This document shows, piece by piece, positions 48,342 through 54,404 of a stretch of DNA of 54,404 nucleotides. Below the pieces are notes generated by a model. That model worked only from the letters and a program-made list of their open reading frames with translations, was not told the origin of the DNA and searched no databases. Location: contig JAKBBM010000007.1 of the NCBI GenBank assembly GCA_021808545.1, positions 1 to 54,404 of the forward strand. Reading direction: 5' to 3'. Position numbers and translations under genes: made by a program. The stretch is from Pseudomonadota bacterium. GTDB taxonomy: Bacteria; Pseudomonadota; Alphaproteobacteria; Acetobacterales; Acetobacteraceae. Position 1 is the stretch's first letter. Each line of letters opens with the position of its first letter.

Positions 48342-51236
48342 ATGGCGGAACACTCAAGTGCCGGATTCATTACCGTGCGTGGCGCGCGGGAACATAATCT
48401 CAAGAATATCGACATCCAAATTCCCCGTGAGCAGCTCACCGTCATTACCGGTCTGTCTGGCTCGGGCAAATCCTCTCTGGCGTTTGACACCATTTATGCC
48501 GAGGGCCAGCGCCGCTATGTTGAGAGCCTCTCCGCCTATGCCCGCCAGTTCCTGGAACTGATGGGCAAGCCGGATGTGGACCAGATCGAGGGGCTTTCGC
48601 CGGCCATCTCGATCGAGCAGAAAACCACAAGCAAGAATCCGCGCTCCACGGTCGGCACCGTCACCGAAATTCACGATTATATGCGCCTGCTTTGGGCGCG
48701 CGCCGGTGTGCCTTATTCGCCCGCCACGGGTCTGCCAATCGAGGCGCAGACGGTCAGCCAGATGGTGGACCGCGTGCTCTCCATGGCCGAGGGCACGCGC
48801 CTGCTCATCCTTGCCCCCATCATCCGCGACCGTAAGGGCGAGTACAAAAAGGAACTCGCCGAATTGCAGCGCAAGGGGTTTACACGCGCGAAAGTTGATG
48901 GAAAAATCTATGAGATTTCTGACGTTCCGGCCCTGAACAAAAAGCTCAAGCACGAGATCGAGGCGGTGGTGGACCGCATTGTCGTCAAGCCCGGCATTGC
49001 GCAGCGCCTGGCCGATTCGTTCGAGACCGCGCTGGGGCTGACCGATGGCATCGTCTACACCGAGGATGCGGATGACGGCACGCGCACCGTGTTTTCCGCG
49101 CGCTTTGCCTGCCCGGTCTCGGGCTTCACCATCGAGGAGATCGAGCCGCGCCTCTTCTCCTTCAACTCGCCGCATGGCGCCTGCCCGGTTTGCGATGGGC
49201 TGGGTCATGAGATTTTTTTCGATCCGCATCTGGTGGTGCCTGATGAGCAGCGCGCGCTGGATAATAACGCCATCGCCCCCTGGTCGGGCGTGATGTCGCC
49301 TTATTACGACCAGACATTGGCCGCTTTGGCCAAACATTTGGGCGTGCGCATGAGCACGCCGTGGGAAAAACTGCCCCAATCCGTGCGTGAAAAAATCCTT
49401 TACGGCACCGGCCAGGAAGAGGTGAAAATCACCTACAAGGATTCCACCCGCACCTATAGCGTGACCAAACCTTTTGAAGGTGTGATCAAAAATCTGGAAC
49501 GGCGGCTGAAGGATACCGAATCCGCCTGGGTGCGCGAGGAACTGTCGCGCTATCATGCCGAGCGCCCGTGCGGGGCGTGCCAGGGCGCGCGCCTTAAGCC
49601 CGAGGCGCTGGCGGTAAAAGTGGCGGGGTGCAATCTGGCCGAGGTGGCGGAGCTCTCCATCGATAAGGCCAAAGCCTGGTTCGACGGTGTCGCGGAGACG
49701 CTCACCCCCCAGCGTCTGGAAATCGCGCGCAGAATCTTGCGTGAAATTCACGAGCGTTTGCAATTCCTGCTCGATGTCGGGCTTAACTATCTCACGCTTG
49801 CGCGCGGCGCGGCCACGCTCTCAGGCGGTGAGAGTCAGCGCATCCGCTTGGCCTCGCAAATCGGCTCGGGCCTGACCGGCGTGCTGTATGTTTTGGATGA
49901 GCCTAGTATTGGCCTGCATCAACGCGATAATGAGCGGCTTCTTGGTACGCTGCGGCGGCTGCGTGACCTGGGCAATACCGTTCTTGTTGTGGAACATGAT
50001 GAGGATGCGATCCGGGCCGCCGATCATCTCATCGATATGGGGCCGCGTGCTGGCCTACATGGCGGGCATGTGGTGGCCCAGGGCACGCCAGGTGAGGTTG
50101 AGGCCAATACGGAGTCTATCACGGGCGATTATCTCTCCGGCCGCCGTGCCATTCCCATTCCGCATCCGCGCCGTGCTGCAAATCCCGCCAAGATCGTGAA
50201 ACTCACAGGTGCGCGCGGCAATAATCTGCAAAATGTCACGGCGGCATTTCCGCTCGGCCTGTTCACCTGTGTTACCGGCGTGTCCGGCGGCGGTAAATCC
50301 ACCCTGGTGGTGGATACGCTCTATAAAGCCCTCTCGCGCCGGCTTATGGGCTCAGGTGCCGTGCCATCCCCGTTCGATAAGATCGAGGGTCTGGAGCAGC
50401 TTGATAAGATCATCGATATCGACCAATCCCCCATTGGCCGCACGCCACGCTCCAACCCCGCCACCTATACCGATCTGTTCGCGCCCATCCGTGACTGGTT
50501 CGCGGAAATGCCTGAATCGCGCGCGCGCGGCTATAAGCCTGGGCGGTTTTCCTTCAACGTCAAAGGCGGGCGCTGCGAGGCCTGCCAGGGCGATGGGCTG
50601 TTGAAGATTGAGATGCATTTTTTGCCCGACGTGTTCGTGACCTGCGACACCTGCAAGGGCAAACGCTATAATCGCGAAACGCTGGAGGTGAAATTCCGCG
50701 GTAAATCCATCGCCGATGTTTTGGATATGTCGGTGGATGAGGCGCTGATCTTCTTTGCCGCCGTGCCAAAGATTCACGACCGGCTGTCCATTCTCGCCCG
50801 CGTGGGGCTGGGCTATATCAAGCTTGGCCAGCAAGCCACCACGCTGTCAGGTGGTGAGGCGCAGCGCATTAAACTCGCCAAGGAGCTGGCGCGCCGCGCC
50901 ACCGGCCGCACGCTCTATATTCTGGATGAGCCCACCACCGGCCTGCATTTTGAGGATATCCGCAAGCTTCTGGAAGTGCTGCACGCGCTGGTCGATACGG
51001 GCAATTCCATCATCGTCATCGAGCATAATCTGGAAGTCATCAAAACCGCCGATCATATTATCGATATCGGGCCCGAGGGCGGCTCTGGCGGCGGGCGCAT
51101 CATCGCCACCGGCACGCCCGAGGACATCGCGGCGACACCCGGCAGCCATACGGGGCGGTTTCTTAAACCATTGCTGGAGGTCAAGGCCGTACCGGCCCCG
51201 CGTCAGCCCGCGCGCAAACGCCGGGCGAAAGCGTAA
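48342..51236 (+). CDS. uvrA: UvrABC excision nuclease subunit A
   Basis: A 964-residue damage-recognition ATPase of nucleotide excision repair. It has two ABC ATPase modules: Walker [10 protein letters not shown] near residue 37 and GVSGGGKST near 646, each with its own signature ([13 protein letters not shown] and [13 protein letters not shown]). Zinc-binding CxxC pairs occur at CPVCDG, CGACQG, CEACQG and CDTCKG. I chose ATG 48342, which gives the family's usual N-terminus and follows the LexA site; the frame is open upstream to 48234. It ends in a basic tail. Confidence 0.96.
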   Translation: MAEHSSAGFITVRGAREHNLKNIDIQIPREQLTVITGLSGSGKSSLAFDTIYAEGQRRYVESLSAYARQFLELMGKPDVDQIEGLSPAISIEQKTTSKNPRSTVGTVTEIHDYMRLLWARAGVPYSPATGLPIEAQTVSQMVDRVLSMAEGTRLLILAPIIRDRKGEYKKELAELQRKGFTRAKVDGKIYEISDVPALNKKLKHEIEAVVDRIVVKPGIAQRLADSFETALGLTDGIVYTEDADDGTRTVFSARFACPVSGFTIEEIEPRLFSFNSPHGACPVCDGLGHEIFFDPHLVVPDEQRALDNNAIAPWSGVMSPYYDQTLAALAKHLGVRMSTPWEKLPQSVREKILYGTGQEEVKITYKDSTRTYSVTKPFEGVIKNLERRLKDTESAWVREELSRYHAERPCGACQGARLKPEALAVKVAGCNLAEVAELSIDKAKAWFDGVAETLTPQRLEIARRILREIHERLQFLLDVGLNYLTLARGAATLSGGESQRIRLASQIGSGLTGVLYVLDEPSIGLHQRDNERLLGTLRRLRDLGNTVLVVEHDEDAIRAADHLIDMGPRAGLHGGHVVAQGTPGEVEANTESITGDYLSGRRAIPIPHPRRAANPAKIVKLTGARGNNLQNVTAAFPLGLFTCVTGVSGGGKSTLVVDTLYKALSRRLMGSGAVPSPFDKIEGLEQLDKIIDIDQSPIGRTPRSNPATYTDLFAPIRDWFAEMPESRARGYKPGRFSFNVKGGRCEACQGDGLLKIEMHFLPDVFVTCDTCKGKRYNRETLEVKFRGKSIADVLDMSVDEALIFFAAVPKIHDRLSILARVGLGYIKLGQQATTLSGGEAQRIKLAKELARRATGRTLYILDEPTTGLHFEDIRKLLEVLHALVDTGNSIIVIEHNLEVIKTADHIIDIGPEGGSGGGRIIATGTPEDIAATPGSHTGRFLKPLLEVKAVPAPRQPARKRRAKA

Positions 51237-51239
51237 AAG

Positions 51240-51274
51240 GTTTACGGCCCGGGCAGATTGGCCGGGCCGTAAAC
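51240..51274. terminator. Hairpin shared by the convergent uvrA and COQ10-like gene ends
   Basis: GTTTACGGCCCGG (51240-51252) and CCGGGCCGTAAAC (51262-51274) form a 13-bp perfect stem with a 9-nt loop. It starts 3 bp after the uvrA stop and includes the stop and last codons of the COQ10-like gene. There is no T-run, so it may be an RNA-stabilising or weak bidirectional terminator. Confidence 0.6.
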
Positions 51275-51706
51275 GGTGCGTGCGCGCTTCAAAAACGCAT
51301 TCACCATCAGATGTACCGCCTCGGTGAACACCACGCCGATGGCTTTTTGCAGGATCAGGCTGCGAAATTCGAAATCGACAAAGAAATCGACCAGGCAGCC
51401 TTGTTCATGCGGCGTAAAATCCCAGCGATTATGCAGATATTTGAACGGCCCGTTTTCATAAGCCACCTGGATCGCGCAGAGTTCAGTCTCTTGCGGCGGG
51501 TCCAGTGTCACGCGGGAGGTAAAACTTTCCCGGAAAATCTTGAACCCGATGGTCAGGTCGGCCACCATCTCCCGCCCGTCATTTTTTCGCACGCGCGCGC
51601 CCACGCACCAGGGCAGAAATTTCGGGTAGGATCCCACATCAGCCACCAGCGCGTAAAGCTGGGCCGGGCTATAAGGCACCAGCTTTTGTTCGGCATGTTT
51701 GGTCAC
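51242..51706 (-). CDS. COQ10/RatA-family START-domain protein
   Basis: A 154-residue lipid-binding START/polyketide-cyclase protein. It begins [36 protein letters not shown] (the core is [17 protein letters not shown]), a signature of this family. Members either carry ubiquinone for respiration (COQ10-like) or, in E. coli, are named RatA; I favour the ubiquinone chaperone role because of its operon with pyruvate dehydrogenase genes and because no RatB partner is adjacent. The start overlaps the lipA stop by 4 bp. Its end overlaps the hairpin with uvrA. Confidence 0.87.
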   Translation of the reverse strand: MTKHAEQKLVPYSPAQLYALVADVGSYPKFLPWCVGARVRKNDGREMVADLTIGFKIFRESFTSRVTLDPPQETELCAIQVAYENGPFKYLHNRWDFTPHEQGCLVDFFVDFEFRSLILQKAIGVVFTEAVHLMVNAFLKRARTVYGPANLPGP

Positions 51707-52656
51707 GCGCCCAACTGCCTTGCGCGGGCGTCGCGCAAGGCAGCGAAATCCGCGTCGGCATGGTAGGAGGAGCGGGTCAGCGGCGTGGCCGAGACTTGCA
51801 GGAATCCCTTGGCGCGCGCCATTGCGGCCAGATCCTCAAACTCTTCGGGCGTCCAGAATTTTTCCACTGCCGCATGTTTGGCGGTGGGCTGCAAATATTG
51901 CCCGATGGTGATGAAATCCACATCGGCGATCCGCAGATCATCCATCACCTGGCCAATCTCGGCCCTTGTTTCGCCCAGCCCCACCATGAGGCCGGATTTG
52001 GTGAAGGTCGCTGGCTCCAGCCGCTTCACCTCATCCAGCAGGCGCAAACTCTGGTAATAGCGCGCCCCCGGCCGGATGGTGGGGTAGAGCCGGGGCACGG
52101 TTTCCAGATTATGGTTGAACACATCGGCCCGTGCCGCCGCCACCACCGGCACGGCACCTTTTTTGCGCAGAAAATCGGGCGTTAAAATCTCAATCGTGGT
52201 GCCGGGAGCGGCGGCGCGCACGGCGGCGATCACGGCGGCGAAATGCGCTGCCCCGCCATCTTCCACATCGTCGCGGTCCACCGAGGTGATGACGACATGG
52301 CGCAGGCCCAATGTCGCCACCGCTTCGGCCACGCGCCGGGGCTCGTCGGCATCAAGTGCGGCTGGCATGCCGGTTGAGACATTGCAGAATGAGCAGGCGC
52401 GCGTGCAGATCTCGCCCATGATCATCATGGTGGCGTGGCGCTGCGACCAGCATTCCCCAATATTGGGGCAGGCGGCCTCCTCGCACACGGTGGCGAGTTT
52501 CTGTTCGCGCATCAGGGCGCGGGTCTCGTGGTAGATGGCGCTGGTCGGCGCCTTCACCCTTATCCAGCTTGGCTTGCGCGCCACCGGATTATCCGGCCGG
52601 TGCTGCTTTTCCGGGTGACGGACGCGGTGGTCGATCTCGATGCGGGTACTGCTCAT
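51703..52656 (-). CDS. lipA: Lipoyl synthase
   Basis: A 317-residue radical-SAM enzyme that inserts two sulfurs into octanoyl groups to make lipoyl cofactors for pyruvate dehydrogenase. The auxiliary cluster cysteines are in [12 protein letters not shown] (about 58, 63, 69) and the radical-SAM CxxxCxxC is CTRACSFC. It starts 3 bp after lpdA and overlaps the COQ10-like gene by 4 bp, fitting a pdhC-lpdA-lipA operon. Confidence 0.96.
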   Translation of the reverse strand: MSSTRIEIDHRVRHPEKQHRPDNPVARKPSWIRVKAPTSAIYHETRALMREQKLATVCEEAACPNIGECWSQRHATMMIMGEICTRACSFCNVSTGMPAALDADEPRRVAEAVATLGLRHVVITSVDRDDVEDGGAAHFAAVIAAVRAAAPGTTIEILTPDFLRKKGAVPVVAAARADVFNHNLETVPRLYPTIRPGARYYQSLRLLDEVKRLEPATFTKSGLMVGLGETRAEIGQVMDDLRIADVDFITIGQYLQPTAKHAAVEKFWTPEEFEDLAAMARAKGFLQVSATPLTRSSYHADADFAALRDARARQLGA

Positions 52657-52659
52657 GAC

Positions 52660-54054
52660 CTAGAAGTGTATAACCTGGCCATAAGCGTCAAGCACGGATT
52701 CGTGCATGGCTTCCGAGATGGTGGGGTGTGGGAACACGGTATGCATCAGCTCGGCCTCGGTGGTTTCCAGCTGCCGCGCGATGACATAGCCCTGGATCAT
52801 CTCGGTCACTTCCGCGCCGATCATGTGGGCGCCGAGCAATTCGCCGGTTTTGGCGTCGAAAATGGTCTTAATCAGCCCTTCCGGCTCGCCCAGCGCAATC
52901 GCCTTGCCATTGCCGATGAAGGGGAAGCGCCCCACGCGCACCTCATGCCCGGCTTCCTTGGCCTTGGCCTCGGTCAGCCCCACGCTTGCTACTTGCGGGT
53001 GGGCATAGGTGCAGCCGGGGATGTTCCCGGTCTCGAACGGATGCGGCTTAAGGCCTGCAATGGCCTCCACGCACACTACCCCCTCATGGCTGGCCTTATG
53101 CGCCAGCCAGGGCGGGCCGGCCACATCGCCAATGGCATACAAGCCGGGCTCGGCGGTACGGGCATAGCCATCCACCACAATATGGGTGCGTTCCACCTTC
53201 GCCTTGGTGTTTTCCAGGCCAATATCCTCGACATTGCCGACAATGCCGACCGCCGAGATCACCTTCTCGACCTCAAACACCTGTTCCTTGCCCCCGGCCT
53301 CCACCGTCACCTTCACCGAATCCTTGCCCTTTTCGGCCTTTTTCACAGTGGCCGAGGTCAGGATCCTGATCCCTTGCTTTTCGAACGCCTTGCGCGCCAG
53401 GGCCGAGATTTCGGCATCCTCCACGGGCAGAATACGGTCCATCATCTCCACCACGGTCACCTGGGTGCCGAGCGCGCGGTAGAAGCTCGCGAACTCGATG
53501 CCAATCGCGCCCGAGCCCATGATCAGCAGGGATTTGGGCAGGGATGCGGGCACCATCGCCTCGAAATAAGAGATGATCTGCTTGCCGTCGATCTCTAGCC
53601 CCGGAATCTGGCGCGGGCGCGCGCCGGTGGCCAGGATGATATGTGGGGCGGCGAGCTGGGCCACGGGCTTGCCGTTGCGTGTCACGGCCAGGTTGCCCTT
53701 GCCCATCAGCTTGCCGTACCCGTCATAGACGGTGACCTTGTTCTTTTTCATCAGATGGCCAATGCCGCCCGATAGCTGCTTGGCCACCGCCCGCGAGCGC
53801 CCCACGATCTTGGCCAGATCCACCTGGATATTGTCGGCCGAGAAGCCGTAATCCGGCAGATGGTCGAGCAGATGCTTGATCTCGGCCGAGCGCAGGAGCG
53901 CCTTGGTGGGAATGCAGCCCCAATTCAGGCAAATGCCGCCCAGATGTTTGGCCTCAACCAGGGCGACCTTGAGCTTGAGCTGTGCCGCGCGGATCGCGGC
54001 CACATAGCCCCCCGGTCCGCCGCCGACCACGATCACGTCAAAATTGTCAGCCAT
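52660..54054 (-). CDS. lpdA: Dihydrolipoyl dehydrogenase (E3)
   Basis: A 464-residue FAD enzyme that reoxidises the lipoyl groups of pyruvate dehydrogenase. It has the FAD motif VVGGGPGGYVAA, the redox disulfide in GGICLNWGCIPT (Cys42 and Cys47), an NAD-binding GSGAIGIEFA and the C-terminal His-Glu pair in FPHPTISE. AAGGAAC precedes the ATG. There is no fused lipoyl domain. Confidence 0.96.
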   Translation of the reverse strand: MADNFDVIVVGGGPGGYVAAIRAAQLKLKVALVEAKHLGGICLNWGCIPTKALLRSAEIKHLLDHLPDYGFSADNIQVDLAKIVGRSRAVAKQLSGGIGHLMKKNKVTVYDGYGKLMGKGNLAVTRNGKPVAQLAAPHIILATGARPRQIPGLEIDGKQIISYFEAMVPASLPKSLLIMGSGAIGIEFASFYRALGTQVTVVEMMDRILPVEDAEISALARKAFEKQGIRILTSATVKKAEKGKDSVKVTVEAGGKEQVFEVEKVISAVGIVGNVEDIGLENTKAKVERTHIVVDGYARTAEPGLYAIGDVAGPPWLAHKASHEGVVCVEAIAGLKPHPFETGNIPGCTYAHPQVASVGLTEAKAKEAGHEVRVGRFPFIGNGKAIALGEPEGLIKTIFDAKTGELLGAHMIGAEVTEMIQGYVIARQLETTEAELMHTVFPHPTISEAMHESVLDAYGQVIHF

Positions 54055-54121
54055 CTTCCGGTTCCTTTGTTCGCCGCATGTTGCGCAGGGCAGGCGGCAC
54101 CAAAACAGGTTATTGCGTGGC

Positions 54122-54144
54122 GGCCGGGGCGCTTGGCCCCGGCC
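54122..54144 (-). other. Hairpin between pdhC and lpdA
   Basis: GGCCGGGGC (54122-54130) and GCCCCGGCC (54136-54144) form a 9-bp stem with a 5-nt loop. No T-run follows on the minus strand, so it is more likely a processing or pausing element than a terminator. Confidence 0.4.
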
Positions 54145-54151
54145 ATGCGGA

Positions 54152-54404
54152 TCACAGCAGCAGGCCGAGCGGCTCCTCGATCAGCCCTTTCAGCGTGGCG
54201 AGGAATTCAGCGCCCAAAGCCCCATCGATGACACGATGATCAACCGAAAGGGTGGCGCTCATCACGGTGGCGGGCACGATGGCATCGCCCTTCACCACGG
54301 GCCGCCGCTCGCCAGCACCCACGGCGAGGATGGCCGATTGCGGCGGGTTGATGATGGCGGAGAATTCCGAGACGCCATACATACCCAGGTTGGAGATGGA
54401 GAAG
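54152..54404 (-). CDS. pdhC: Dihydrolipoamide acetyltransferase (E2), C-terminal end (partial)
   Basis: The frame is open to the window edge and gives about 83 residues of the catalytic domain of a 2-oxo acid dehydrogenase E2. It shows FSISNLGMYGV and the active-site motif SVDHRVIDGA with the catalytic His and Asp. The match to the pyruvate rather than 2-oxoglutarate enzyme rests on the lpdA-lipA neighbours and the GMYGV motif. The rest is upstream, beyond 54404. Confidence 0.88.
   Translation of the reverse strand, partial: FSISNLGMYGVSEFSAIINPPQSAILAVGAGERRPVVKGDAIVPATVMSATLSVDHRVIDGALGAEFLATLKGLIEEPLGLLL

Noticed and set aside
48354-49763. 469-codon minus-strand open frame opposite uvrA
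   Set aside because: UvrA accounts for the sequence, including zinc-finger and Walker motifs, and the antisense product has no family features.

Overview
The window is high-GC, densely packed DNA from an alphaproteobacterium, most likely an Acetobacteraceae member (family-level inference only). Evidence: an alphaproteobacterial nitrogen-type PTS with a short HprK, a 41-residue ribosomal protein L36, a GAAC-N7-GAAC (alphaproteobacterial type) LexA site in front of uvrA, a TTAA-N7-TTAAC CtrA-like site, and the bamD-recN-ligA order. Almost everything is chromosomal core. I see no insertion sequences, phage genes, CRISPR arrays, tRNAs or rRNAs.

Layout. 1-5292: cydDC and, behind a perfect FNR-type site, cydAB plus two very small membrane proteins, closed by a strong terminator; together these make and assemble cytochrome bd oxidase. 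5310-7153: a YhiN-like flavoprotein and, convergent with it, queC. 7150-12762 (minus strand): a tightly overlapping run of a fused peptide-type ABC ATPase, hprK, rapZ, an EIIA-Man protein, HPr and enzyme I, ending in queC. 12820-19336 (minus): two small membrane proteins, glnD (the PII uridylyltransferase, the other nitrogen sensor here) and mutS. 19388-23561: a membrane GGDEF-EAL protein, then, across a 450-bp AT-rich divergent region, a LuxI/FeeM-like N-acyltransferase directly followed by an isoprenylcysteine-methyltransferase-like membrane enzyme. 23674-33309: rpmJ, two GT2 glycosyltransferases, the complete dTDP-L-rhamnose operon rfbBACD, and a 1251-residue protein that fuses repeats, a WbsX domain, a GT4 and a GT2; this is a surface polysaccharide locus. 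33369-38702: a MarR-controlled EmrAB-type drug exporter with a perfect 24-bp operator, a MarC protein and an MFS transporter. 38716-45306: ligA, recN, bamD and, divergently, rpsA. 45418-48210: a soluble PAS chemoreceptor, mtnP, ssb. 48342-54404: uvrA and, convergent, pdhC (partial), lpdA, lipA and a COQ10/RatA-like gene.

The parts most worth following up are the acyltransferase/methyltransferase pair next to a cyclic-di-GMP enzyme (possibly a lipid or signal cassette making acylated, methylated amino compounds), the small-protein tail of the cyd operon (an N-terminally extended CydX and a 32-residue peptide), the four-part glycan enzyme, and several clean regulatory sites (FNR, MarR, LexA, CtrA-like). 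All functional calls are made from reading the sequence; no database search was possible.
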